DNA from: Polytrichum commune | Taxonomy: Eukaryota > Streptophyta > Polytrichopsida > Polytrichales > Polytrichaceae | DNA length: 64,000 nt | Assembly (NCBI GenBank): GCA_950295325.1 | Contig: OX485804.1 | Location: 63,396,533 to 63,460,532, forward strand | Reading direction: 5' to 3' | In this document: one piece after another, positions 34,901-45,530 of the stretch | How the letters are laid out: the number at the start of each line of letters is the position of its first letter | How positions within the stretch are numbered: position 1 is the stretch's first letter | Program-made: the position numbers and the translations under genes | Notes under the pieces: model-generated | Told to the model about the DNA's origin: nothing | What the model saw: the letters and a program-made list of their open reading frames with translations, nothing else | Database searches by the model: none

Positions 34901-37900
34901 CGTATTAGAGGGTTTTCTAGATGGGTGTCAAAGCAACATGTGACAAAAGTAAGAGAAATGGCATGCCAAATATTTTGCAATTGAGGATAACACAATGCTT
35001 CAATTCATACTACCCTATGTGCATGTCAGTTCAAACATGATTAATTTTAGTAACCAACAATGCCTAGATCTCTAAGGTTATGGAGTTACTAACTCCTATT
35101 TGGCACCTGCAAATTTAATTTTTTTTTCATAGGTTTCCAAAACTGACCGCGATATAGGGTCTATTAGAAGTAACTTACATTCATAAGTTGACATATCTAT
35201 ATACAAGATGTGTTGGAAAAATCCTTACCAAATAATAGGGAGTGCAAGTCACCGCCACTAGGGAGATTGTTTCAAGATTATTTAGGAACAAACCCACTAA
35301 GGTATTTGGGTGTTATTCGGTTCCTTCTCTTAATTGGACCCCTGTATTTGCTTGTTGTCTGTGTGGTGAGGATTATAAAAACACCATGAAGACACCTGTT
35401 TAATTAAGATTAGACTATATCTTCAAATGCTAATAACTACTTCACAATCAATAGTCAACACAAATGAAGAGGATCCATGTATTTAGTTAAGAAATCAACA
35501 AACATGCACTTTTGATAACCATAACTAATCAATGAAAGTCCGATTTCCAATCCCATTTTTGTTGATGCTTCATTGTAGATTTGCAAATGTGACACAAGTT
35601 TCATTATGTAAACCTAATCGGCAGAAGTTGAGGAATATGATTAATGAACCGAATAACAACCCCACATTCCATATGAGTACAGCGTTGGATTAGAGGGTTT
35701 AATGAATTCTATGTGAGACCTTTGAAAATGAAAGATTCTCTCACATGGGTTTCTGAAACTGATTGCAACATACATCTTATGAAAAAGCAGGAATAGATGA
35801 TAAATTAAAAGTGTTGTATAAACAAGGCATCCTGGAAGAATCCTTACTGAATAATAGGGAGCCCGAGCCACCACAGGGGAGACTGTTTCGGGGTTCTGTA
35901 GGGCAAGGCTATGCACGACAGCATTGATTAACTGCATGGACCCAGTTCCTGCAAGAATGTAACGCCCTTCCGTGACGGCATTTCCCACGAGTGTGTGCAA
36001 GCCTCGGATCGAATCCATAAATGCATCATTGTAAAATGATGTTGCTCCAGGTTTTGGTGAATAGCCCACTCGATACCATCCTGGTATGACTGCTGTGCCC
36101 AAATCAGGATTTGCTCTCCAAAAGGCTTCGAACAGTACGGGGTCGCCACTGCAAAACAACCACCATAAATTCTGCCAATTCAGTTGTATGTCGCAAAAAC
36201 CCCACGCATTCGTCCTCATGGTTAGAAAAACATTCTGTGCCCAAATTCACCTGCAACATGAGGATGAGATCATGACACCTCGGTTACCCTATTGACCTCA
36301 CTTTCGGAAACACTCCAAAATAGTTTCTCTGTTTCGCACATATTACTCAAGGGGCGTTTACACACAACAACCATTCCCATGGTCGATGGTTGTAGGTCAT
36401 CTTCTTTCACTCTAATTTTGAAGGAGAAGGGATACAGTGGATTGATGACAATCACAATTACTCTTACTTGACCAGCTACGGCGTAAAGTGTAGTTGGGAG
36501 TAGTTGCGATGGTTATAGTTTACTTAAATTTTATTTATTATATATATGTTATTTACAGTTAGTGTGTGATCATGGAAGAGGATTTGTAGTAGGCAATTAC
36601 ACTTGGATAAACTTTCCACTAGAATTCATATATTGATTGTCTCCATTCCATGAATTGCTACTCCTCCTACTACTCCTACTGTCTACGTACTACTCCTGGA
36701 TGAACAAAAGAAATTGGTAGCTGATGGAAAGTGGGCCTGAACCACAACTACAACCACTTTGTCAAGTAGTTGTGAGCAATCGCCCCTCTGGTGGGAGATG
36801 CCATGCACCACAAGGCACTCAAAAAGGGAACTCTCTGAAGGAAGCCAAGAAATTGGACTGTGACCTGATCGCGTCGGCATTCACAGGAATGGAACAGCCG
36901 GGATTGGAGACGCACTTGTGGCATTTGCACAATAAAGGGATAAACACTAAGGTCAAAATTACACTAAATATTGTATTTAGTGTCATATGGTGACTTTTCT
37001 AATGACACTCTTGATGAATAAGTTTACAAGTACTGTCATGGATGATTGAAATTTGGATGAAATCCATGCCGATTATTGAAACAAAGTTTGATATATTTTG
37101 TATCCTAACAATTCAGTAATGAAATATTGTCATGGATGATTGAACCCCTGGACTGAAAAATCACTTAGTAAGTGATAGTAATTGCAACATTGTAACTCTA
37201 TATTGTCCAACATTTTTTTTACAAGGAATGAAAAATAATGTTAGGTTTGCATTTAGTGTCGGCAACACTACACAGGTCGTTTACAATTAGTATTGAGCAA
37301 GACAAATAGAATAGATGACACTAAATACAATTTTTAGTGTACCGTTCAACTACAACTACACCTTGTGAGTAAACGAAATAAACCATAGTTATTTTGGAAA
37401 GTGAACTACAATGAGAAACACTCAAGTAGTTTTGTGTAAGGTAGACATGCCCAATTCGTACATAACGATAATCTGGACACCTATATTTGACTGGCATGTG
37501 GTTAGGTGTGGATCTAGGAACAAGAACCACAAAGACATGTCTTTGAAAGAGATTAGACTACGTGATTGCAATATGCTAACCATTCTAGGCTCAATTGTCA
37601 AAAGAATCGAGGGGACCTACATGAATTGACCACTTTAACGAGCACGAGCGTTTTTACTTTGATAACAAACAAGATAATCATATGAGCTCTGAATCTTATG
37701 AGGCAAATTTGGATCAGCTAATCATCTGGCACTGATTGTGTGTTTCATTTCCTACAAGATTTGGGTGCAGAGAGATTCACACCTAAAGCATCCATCTACG
37801 GCAAGTCTACCTTAAACGCGGCCTCTGGGAGGGTGCATGAAAAAACTAGACCACTTAACAAATGGGAACTTGGTCAAGGAGGGCGAGAAATTGGACCTGT

Positions 37901-38276
37901 CCGCGTCAGCAATGCAGGCAGGCACGGCGACCGAGCAATCGGGGCCGGAGAAGCACTCGTTACATTCACACAATGGCGTGCCGTCCGTATTGACAGGCAG
38001 AGTGTCTGCGAAAACGTTGCCGTTCCCGGAACACCAATGCGACGCAGCCAGTCGGGCCGCCTGAACGGCCTCCGCGGGCCACTGTGGGTTTGGTGGGTTT
38101 GGTGGTGGTTTCGGACCTGTGTGGTGGTGATGAAGATACCACATGTTGATGTGAAACTGTATAAGAAATGCAGCCGTAAGCAAGAGCCACCCTACTCTCC
38201 ATTTCCGCTTCTCCGGGCTTTGAGAGGCACCAGGCAATGGCAACAGGCTCTCGCCCATATCCTCGGTCACGGTCAT
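31931..38276 (-). CDS. TAR: Tryptophan aminotransferase-related protein (TAR, alliinase family)
   Basis: Five exons: 38276-37897, 36148-35848, 34510-34224, 33250-32946, 32124-31931. All introns are GT-AG and all phases match, giving 488 residues. By homology it is a PLP-dependent aminotransferase converting L-tryptophan to indole-3-pyruvate, the first step of the IPA/YUCCA auxin route; C-S lyase (alliinase) activity is the family's alternative. Domain order: hydrophobic anchor or signal (about 26-48), His/Pro linker, six-Cys EGF-like alliinase N domain (82-121, CECNECFSGPDC), then the alliinase C domain. Visible PLP residues: AGTGS (193-197), SPNNP (266-270), Asp287 in YDHAYYWP, Schiff-base Lys313 in SKVTGHAGSRIGW, Arg464 in YVRL. 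Length is close to known TAR2/alliinases. The first Met of the open frame is used as start, just before the anchor. The first donor, AG/GTCCAA, is weak but gives the expected CIADADSGDP. No break is seen. TAR versus alliinase rests on the absence of storage-lyase context. Confidence 0.92.
32125..32945 (-). other. TAR intron 4
   Basis: Donor CCAG/GTGCGT and acceptor TAACAG; together the exons read SP-G-YAWLHCE. The interior holds nothing recognised. Confidence 0.85.
33251..34223 (-). other. TAR intron 3
   Basis: Donor TTGG/GTAATT, acceptor GATCAG, joining RI-G-WAIVKD. No repeat or gene is seen inside. Confidence 0.85.
34511..35847 (-). other. TAR intron 2, with a MITE
   Basis: Donor TTCA/GTAAGG and acceptor TGTGCAG, joining PYYS and AYKIQ in phase 0. 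It contains the MITE at 35301-35670. Confidence 0.85.
35301..35670. mobile_element. MITE with GGGTGTTATT ends, copy 2, in TAR intron 2
   Basis: Ends GGTATTTGGGTGTTATTCGG and CCGAATAACAACCCCACATT. Same family as 17458-17836. Confidence 0.6.
36785..36937 (-). pseudogene. Decayed duplicate of the TAR EGF-like exon end plus intron start
   Basis: The minus strand here aligns with 37976-37822, the end of exon 1 and first part of intron 1. It reads CKCHKCVSNPGCSIPVNADAI against CECNECFSGPDCSVAV..CIADAD. It then has CAGGTCACAGTCCAATTTCT against CAGGTCCAATTTCT, and both go on to CTCC.(A)CCAGAGG-type intron sequence. So about 155 bp were copied about 1 kb downstream, including the splice junction. Four of the six cysteines remain and the frame has small deletions. 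It is cut off on its upstream side next to the MITE at 36960. Probably not used as an exon. Confidence 0.7.
36960..37341. mobile_element. MITE with CACTAAATA…TATTTAGTG ends, copy in TAR intron 1
   Basis: Left end ACACTAAATATTGTATTTAG and right end CTAAATACAATTTTTAGTGT. Each end is itself nearly palindromic. Sisters are 48144-48366 and 51061-51388. Confidence 0.65.
37485..37690. mobile_element. Partial MITE, GGGTGTTATT family
   Basis: It shares CCTATATTTGAC(C/T)GG, GAGATTAGACTACGT and GAGGGGACCTACAT with the body of 17458-17836; both ends are missing. Confidence 0.5.
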
Positions 38277-39059
38277 TATTGCTGGAAATTATTGACCCTG
38301 CCGTCTACTCTTAGCAGGTAGTCAACTTTCATGCAGGAATTCGTAAACCGGACTCATAATTCTCACCTGCATGTTGCAACCACGAGCAAAAATCAACACA
38401 TTGGAATTATGAAACATAGATCTTTCATAACCATTATGACGCGTATACCTTTCTTCATCATGACCATGGCTGCCAGGACTCTTGATTTTCAAGCAACATG
38501 CCGGTAGTCCTACAGAAAACTTCACCGCGGAGTCTTATGACCTATGGCCTCGTCCTATCTCTGTTCCAGGTGAGACCTTTCCTTGACTCTTAAGTTATTT
38601 TAAAATTCTGGCTGTGGCACCACATCTCAGCGATCCATAGGTTGAGTCTTTTCAGGCTTAGATGATACAAATGCGTGCCTGTGAGTCACAAGGCAGCCTT
38701 TGCAGACGCCATATATATATGCCAAAGAGTTTATTTTGCTTATTCTGCTTCAAGAATCCTTTTTGAAGACTGCACTCTGATTTTGTGGCATTAGCCCCCG
38801 AAATCAGCAATAGTTCAAGAACATTTGTACATTCTAGGCGAGAGGAATAAACAGGTATGAAGGGGAGGGATCTATCTATCAAGTTATCCAACATCTTTTT
38901 TTTCATATAATAGATGTGAGAAAGAAAGCACACAAACTCCCGGATAATCACTGCAACTCCTACCTAATTCTTGGTCAAAAGTGTCTACAAAGTATCCAAA
39001 AATCTACAACATCGATGTATTCCTGCAGACAGAAATTTTCTAAAGGTAACTGACGAAAT
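38277..39059 (-). promoter_or_regulatory. Region upstream of the TAR start codon
   Basis: A TATATATATA tract at 38711-38720 lies about 435 bp upstream of the ATG and could be a TATA box with a long leader. This is only a position argument. No other promoter element is claimed. Confidence 0.3.
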
Positions 39060-40260
39060 ACAAACATGTGCACTCGCCCATTAACAATCTCTCAAAGCGC
39101 CCTCAGCTTCCTCAACCTTGTCCCGAAGACCCAAAATTAATGGAAGAGCATCCCTCCATTGCAGGAGCTTAATTGTACACACACAAACGTGGATCACTCC
39201 AGTTTAAGGATAAGAGACGTGAAGAAATGGAGACATCTTTGAGTCATATAGATATGAGCAGAACGCACACAGACCCCCAATCCTACCTACTTCTTGATCA
39301 AAAGTGTCTACCTACACACAGTTTGCAAAAATCTACATCGACGTATTCCTGCAGTAAATGACATAGAAATTTCTACCGGTTATTAAACCTCAACTGACCA
39401 CATCAACCAGCATGTACACTCGCCAATGTATAATTTCTCAAAGTGTCCTCTCCCTCAAATCTTGTTCCGAAGACCTCACTGGAAGAGAGTGCCATCATTG
39501 CAGGAGCGAACATACACACAGCATGGATTAATATTGTGATTTTAAGACATCGGGACATAGAAAAGGAAAGGATCGTTGTTTCAAGCTATCCAGCATCTTT
39601 GTGCCATATAATTTTACATGTGACAGAAACCCAAAAATCATTCAAACTTCTACCTGCTTCTTTGATAAAAAGTGTCTACACAGTTTGCACGAACATACAT
39701 CGATGCATTTCCGGCTACTTGCATCTCTATTGACAAAATTAACCAGCATGTACACTCGCCGTTCATCATTTTTCGATGCGCCCTAGCCTTCCTGAAACCA
39801 TGTCCCCCAATGGACCCATTGCAGAACACCACAGAAACTTCATTCTACCAGTAACATCTCGATTGACAAAATCAATCAGCATGTACACTTGCTTGGTTAC
39901 GATTCCTCAAAGCGCCCTCAGCTTCCTGAAACCTTGTCCCGAAGACTTGGATTGAAGAAAATACCGTGACCATTGCAGGAGCGCACACACACGCATACAC
40001 CGTGGATCATTGCAATTTAAGACATAGTAGATGCATGAAGAAAGGGGAGCATAATCTTTGTGACCGGTAGATGTGAGCAACCGCATGACACTCCAAGAAT
40101 CACTCAAACCACTACCGATCTACCTAATTACCTATCTCCTTCTTGATCGAAGGTGTCGATACACGCAAAATATCTACATCGATGGATCACTGCCGCAAAC
40201 CTGTTACTTACATCTCCATTGACAAATCAACCAGCGACATGCACACAACATGGATCACTG
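39060..40260. repeat. Tandem repeat of about 340 bp upstream of TAR
   Basis: At least three full and one partial unit. ATTGCAGGAG recurs at 39158, 39497 and 39972. CATGT(G/A)CACTCGCC recurs at about 39065, 39411 and 39748. (T)TCCCGAAGAC recurs at 39121, 39466 and 39937. Units also share CTACCT.CTTCTTGATCAAAAGTGTCTAC-type words. No coding frame runs through the units. Confidence 0.75.
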
Positions 40261-41530
40261 CAATTTAGAAGCAAAACTTAAGTTGAGCAAACCTACGATG
40301 AGCACATGAGAAGTTGAGAGCATCAAACCCCATCAAAGAGACTCCATTGGACTAAATCATGAGTCCCAAACATATCCAGACTACCCAAAGTGCAAAAAGA
40401 TCCCACTTTGTAAAAGCCTAGCTACTCATCATGTTCTCCAGGGATGGAAATTGACCCTGGCAATCGCCCACCTTAATTCTCGTCCACGAAACACGACAAC
40501 ATGGGGACAGGAGGAAACAAACCACGCAACCGTATACCTGTGAGAGATTGTTAATGTACGTTTGGTTTAACTTGAATCAGTCGGCTCCCTTTAAGTTAGC
40601 CTTGTTCAATCGGTACACATAACCCTGTTAGTAATTTATCCTCTTCACAACGATTCCATTTCTTTCTGGTGGACCACAAACTGAATGATCGGCATTCGAG
40701 AGTACGTACATACTGTTGATGCATTTAACGGTCGGTCCCAGTTGTCTTGGAGTGTAGAATCTCTGCTGCCCCATTCTCAGTGGTCAAAAACGAATTGTGT
40801 CACTTAAGGGTGACTCGGTGCAGGGGTTCATGCAACCAGAAATGAATCCGTCGAAACTAAAACAGGTACCTCCGAAGTCTTCGAGGTACGAGGAATAGGT
40901 GCCTCAAAAAAATTAAAAAATATATATACAGGGTGTGTGTGTGAGAGAGAAAGATTCTAAGTGATGAAATGTTCGTAAAATCTTGCGTAAATTTGTGTAA
41001 GTGATCGCTTGTGGTCCAAGTCTCCAAGACTTCCAAGTCAAGGAGAGACAGACAAAAGCTTTGTAGGTGCCAACAGAAACCTCGGGAGTCTGCACTGCAT
41101 GCGGTCAGCTAATTCAGGCAGATCCAGATGCTCATGGGAAGAAGGTTTTGAGGTTATTCAGTTAGACAACCAAGGGAAGCCCCTCCAGAAGATGCGCTTC
41201 CTAGGAATCTTGGAGGAATCTGATTGTGAAGCTTCAATCAACCTGTAGCCACTTTCTACATGAGCTTTGCCGTTGAAGACATCTAGAACACGTGTACATT
41301 ACAATGCTGAAATCAAGGCAGATGCAACTCACAGGAATCAGGGCGGAGAGTCTGATTGTGAAGGTTCTTACGCAGATCTATATGCAGGATACAGGAGTGA
41401 TGTCATCGCGAGTTTCGTAGATGACGGTATCTAAGAAACCTATAGATGGCGATTCTGGAGTGAGGGGAAGCTGGGATTTATAGGAATCTGGGGGATCTGA
41501 TTTGTGTTGCTTGTGCTGTTCTCCCTCTTT
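40261..41530. other. Intergenic stretch, no firm gene
   Basis: A plus-strand frame at 41009-41248 ends with a plausible peptide (FEVIQLDNQGKPLQKMRFLG), but no domain is recognised. A neighbouring frame reads CTACGQLIQADPDAHGKKV before a stop. It may be part of an unrecognised gene. Confidence 0.25.
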
Positions 41531-41765
41531 ATGGCCACTTCACACACAAGACTGAAGGCCCGTGACCATTGCAATCTAAGAGCTCTCATTGGTCGAAAGG
41601 ACGGAGACCGTCCAAGTTCACTTCACACATAAAGGCGAAGGCCTAAAGGCCCAAAGAAGACTTCATGGATGAAAAGTCTACATGACGGACTATGCATTAG
41701 GTTTCATGGCCTCCCAGAATTTGCATTAGGCCCACCGGAATTTTCTCGCTATGTACTACATGTTG
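41531..41765. mobile_element. Truncated MITE, GGGCCACTTCACAC family
   Basis: ATGGCCACTTCACACACAAG, followed by the family body (GACCGTCCAAGTTCACTTCA, GGCCTAAAGGCCCAAAG); the right end is absent. Confidence 0.6.
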
Positions 41766-42054
41766 TACACGAGGAACCCTGGTACATCCTATAGCAAGGC
41801 GACACATGTACAATATTGAGCATAGCACTCATTATGTCACAAAGGGTCCCTTGCACAGTTTATATTCGTTGCAGTCGTGTCCAATGAAGACACAATATGT
41901 CATGAAGAATTGACATGATGAGTGCTACGGAGTAGAACTCTTTCCATCTCATGGGAGAAATTATTTAGATTATGTTCACCTAAAGGACTTTCTTAAGTAG
42001 ATAAATGTGAATCTTACTTGAAGCAACCATTGACATCACTCCAACCCCACCCCA

Positions 42055-42235
42055 ATGCAAAATCGTTGTGCTAATTGTACCTCAAATTACAGGCTTGCCA
42101 TTGGAGTTGGTTGGTGGTTGATCATCCCTTATTTAGATAATAAATTATGAAGCTTTTGCTTTATCTTATGATGTAGTTGAAAATGAGACACACTTTGTGT
42201 TGAAGTATTCTCTCTACAACTTCATTACTACAATG
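42055..42235 (+). pseudogene. LINE reverse-transcriptase remnant (ENEAHF type)
   Basis: In broken frames it reads NYRLAIGVGWW, then DVVENETHFVLKYSLYNFI. These correspond to the same part of the protein as 27370-27830 but on the opposite strand. Its right side stops at the MITE beginning near 42236. Confidence 0.55.
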
Positions 42236-42400
42236 TTTATCCCAATTAGTGTGTGTGGTACTAATTCCCAAAACATGCAATATTTTTCCAAGTCTTCAAA
42301 TTAGTGAGGGCTAAAATTTTTACTAAGTGATACTAAATTCATGTTAACTTAAACGGTATTCGTGAAAATGTCACATTCACATGTGATGTTTTTTTTCAAG
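42236..42400. mobile_element. Truncated MITE with TATCCCAATTAGTG end
   Basis: TTATCCCAATTAGTGTGTGT at the left; GTGATACTAAATTCATG in the body. The right end was not found. Confidence 0.55.
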
Positions 42401-43496
42401 GCCCACTCAATTTGTAGTCTTGTGGAATGCACTTGAAATTTGGAAGAAAAGAAAATGTAGTTGGCAAAAACTTGTGACAATAGATGTGTTAGTTTCATCT
42501 AATTCATATTTTCATCTATTGTTGGCATATGGTAATACTCCCTTGTTCATTCTTGTTAGGGTTCACATTTGGGTATTGGAGTGCTCATGGGCTCCCTTGA
42601 GTTTTGCTCTCCAAATTGTGACTAAGTTATTATGCTCTTGTCTTTGTTTGTTTGATGCAATCATTAAGTTACATGCTATGAACTCAGGTAGGTCACTCTA
42701 TAGGATTTTTGTGCACCATGTGCGGTGGAGGGGTATTTGTTTAAGGGCTATTTACGTTCAAGGCACGAATTAACAGCTCCCTATAATTACTTAGTTCTCT
42801 AAAATGACATATTCTTTAGCACCCTACCATTACTTATAATGCCCATGTCATTGTATTTTTTGTAGTCTACATTCTTTTTAATTAAAAATAATAATATAAA
42901 GGTGTATGCAATGCCAAAGTGGTGGGGAAAAACATGGCAACAAAAAGGCATGAATTAAGCATACATATCATCGCAGAAACTAAGTGCAAAAACTTATCAT
43001 ACATGTGAAAGACTTGTGCTTACCAAAACAAATCTTAACTTGTGCAAAATATGTGTATCATTTACCACATCATAGACGAACAAGTGTGATAACATGATGC
43101 ATATCATTTCAAGACAATAACATGAATGATACCATACAATTGCAAGTGATGAAGAAACTAAGGATACTTAAGTATAATGCACTTTAAAATTTGCTTTAAA
43201 ATCTACAGTTTTACAGCCCTTAGAACATAACCTTCATGCATTAAAAGAAAAAAAAAGAAAAAGAAAAGGCTTAGGGTGGAAACACAACAAGAGTGAGTGT
43301 GTGTTCACAAACACAACACCCGCTCTATAAGAATCTGACCTAAACGCAAAAAAACCTGCAACCATTGCAGTTATGCAAATGTCATGTTCCTTACAAGTCT
43401 ATGCAGGTGGATTTAGGGTATGCAAAACAAAACAAACCTATGTAATTTTGTCCCATACCTTAGTGTCTAATCATGCACCAAAAAAACATACAAACG
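42401..43496. other. Intergenic stretch, no firm gene
   Basis: A plus-strand frame of 117 codons (42420-42773) is open without a recognised domain. The remainder is AT-rich, with an A/G tract near 43245-43265. Confidence 0.3.
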
Positions 43497-43900
43497 TCAT
43501 GATCTAAGAGTAGGGGTTATCCAAACTCCCACATTGTCAACCGAACCATCATCATGATGGACAAAGTATTCTCGTAGCCAGCCTGAGTTGAGGTGCAAAC
43601 GGATTGCATAGAGGTCCGTTACGTTGAGGCGTGCAAAAGAGCTCATGCGAAGGTGATCGGACATCGGGTTATTCAAAACCCATGACTTATGCAGGAGCTC
43701 CATGTGGACGTCGTAGCTGGCAAGGATTGGAGCCCTCGAAATGCATGCCGGCGTGGAGGAAATGCAACGACGTCGGCTTGTTCGAGCCAAAATGCACCAA
43801 ATTCCAAAAACTTCAACTTGTTATAATATTGCGGCACATCAAAATCACCCTCCATAGTTCACATCTTCACTTGAGTTGCCATCCGTGAACACCAACACGG
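43497..43900 (-). CDS. Possible unrecognised coding stretch, broken or spliced
   Basis: Two overlapping minus-strand frames look protein-like: 43855-43673 (MEGDFDVPQYYNKLKFLEF…) and 43790-43497 (…ASYDVHMELLHKSW…VHHDDGSVDNVGVWITPTL). The DNA is less AT-rich than its surroundings. Upstream on the same strand are AGGGTTTTGATTT- and GGTTTAGGGTTTAG-type words that often occur in plant 5' leaders. Reading both frames as one protein needs a frameshift or an intron near 43750. I know no family with this sequence. It may equally be a gene relic. Confidence 0.25.
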
Positions 43901-44331
43901 TTGCCCCAATAGAAGCGGAACAATCAATCACAAGCCACGCACGGAAATTCTAAACCCTAAACCACCTCCAAACAACTGCAATACTTTCAGCCAAGTAAAT
44001 CAAAACCCTATATGGAACTTCACGGCCGCCCCTGATCCTAAGGCAACTACAAAGGGGACTCTACAAAGGAGATCCTAAATCAACTACAATAAGACATATT
44101 TGCTAGACTTTGTTACCATAAGCTTCAACAAGGAGGAGCTTCGACAAAAAAAATTGCCCAAAACACAACGGACTCAAGGAAGAAACAAAACCCTAGGTGT
44201 TTTTTACAAATGGCAGCGCAAGAAAACAACTAGTAACGAGCGATACAATTTTCATTCATTTTTAGTAAACGATGAGCCATTTTTCATCCATCCCTCGTCA
44301 GCCATGCGTACAAAATTGATCCTACTATAGG

Positions 44332-45095
44332 GGGCATTCATGGTTGGGGTACTACTTTTGGGTGTCTAACGGTTAAAGGACTATATTAGATAACTTTCCA
44401 TAGTTGGTGTGCTTAGATTTGTATTGTGAAGCATATTCTGGATCATACCTACATCTAATATTTCCATATTGAGTCCACCGACAAAGTTAATTTACAAGGA
44501 ATAGGGTTATCTAAGATACCATTTTGATTCCTTAACGGACATCCATGGGTGCTACCAAAATTGTTGACCTTAGGATCAAGGAATGAAAAGGACAACAAAA
44601 ATTAATTGAAATGATTCCAATTTTTTTCCTCACAATTGTCGTTCAATTTTGTACCAATAGAACTAAAAATGTATTGCATACCAATTGTATAGCTTTACAT
44701 ATGACACCAAACATGGCCAATAATACACTATAACATGGCTATATGAAAAAGGAACGTTTAGTATTAGAATTGGACATAAAAAAATATATGTATGAACACA
44801 TGACACTTACACCAAGGTACTAGGATGGAAAACATGAAATAATTCACCTCCAATGTACACTTCAATAATGAAATTGCTATTAATGTGGCCCAAACAAGTC
44901 ATATGACCTCTTTACAAGTCCTATGACCTATCTACTCATTTCATAAAGGATTTATCTATTATTGATGATTATTTAATAATAAATAATATCTTTCTTGATA
45001 AGTCCTATGACCCATCTACTTATTTATTTTAATTTTATTGATCAAACAGTAGTAAATCATAATAAACGTTGAGATCCAATGTGACATATGTGCCC
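44332..45095. mobile_element. TIR element with GGGCATTCA…TTGGGGTAC ends, copy 2 (inverted)
   Basis: It starts GGGCATTCATGGTTGGGGTA and ends …GTGACATATGTGCCC. The body is the reverse complement of 24480-25285 apart from a deletion near the right end. It ends next to the LINE fragment at 45096-45530. Confidence 0.65.
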
Positions 45096-45530
45096 TTCAT
45101 TCATTCACCACAATTGCCTTGTGCTAAATGGACTGCATGAAAGTGGTTTCTTTGCCAAAGAGGGCAAGATCCCAAACTTGTGACCAATAGAAGTAGTAGT
45201 TGCTTGGGAGGTAGCCTTGCCACTTGTGGGCCGCTTGAATCGTGTTGGGGTTCATGTTGATAATTCCCCCCCTGCCAAATTTTAAGGTATAGTTAAGAAA
45301 ACGGTAGCCTTCAACCGATCTCCACCTATCTGGATCCCAACTAAGTGTGGCCAATTTGTCATAGAAAAAGGTAAATTCCTCCTTTTGTGCCCTTGTAGTG
45401 TGGATAATTTTAACATGATGGAAGAAACCCTTCATATCTCCAAAGGGTTGCTCTCATTTATTAAGGCATCTAGAATGAGTACCAACTATAAAGCATTTAT
45501 CCAAGAGAGGCAAGAAGAGATGGTGCAATC
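45096..45530 (-). pseudogene. LINE C-terminal (zf-RVT-like) remnant
   Basis: A continuous minus-strand frame, 45435-45124, reads AQKEEFTFFYDKLATLSWDP, RFLNYTLKFGR, AAHKWQGYLPSNYYFYWSQV and LFGKETTFMQSI. It then goes past a stop into HKAIVVNE. It resembles the zinc-finger region after the reverse transcriptase in plant L1-like elements (…W…FLW…W…N). It carries stops at former Trp codons and is truncated where the TIR element begins. A different type from the fragments at 27370 and 21000. Confidence 0.5.

Larger units (their letters stand above)
36149..37896 (-). other. TAR intron 1, with a decayed exon copy and two MITEs
   Basis: The longest intron (1748 bp). It contains the partial duplicate of exon 1 (36785-36937), a MITE at 36960-37341 and a partial MITE at 37485-37690. 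Confidence 0.85.

Noticed and set aside
35641-36219. A 192-codon minus-strand frame read as a single exon
   Set aside because: Only 36148-35848 is exon; the ends of the frame run into introns with valid GT and AG sites and lose homology.
37740-38321. A 193-codon plus-strand open frame
   Set aside because: It is the antisense of TAR exon 1 and its GC-rich start; the minus strand has the EGF-like domain and correct splicing.
39060-40260. CRISPR-like regular repeats
   Set aside because: Units are about 340 bp and diverged, with no short direct repeat and spacer structure; this is a plant genome.
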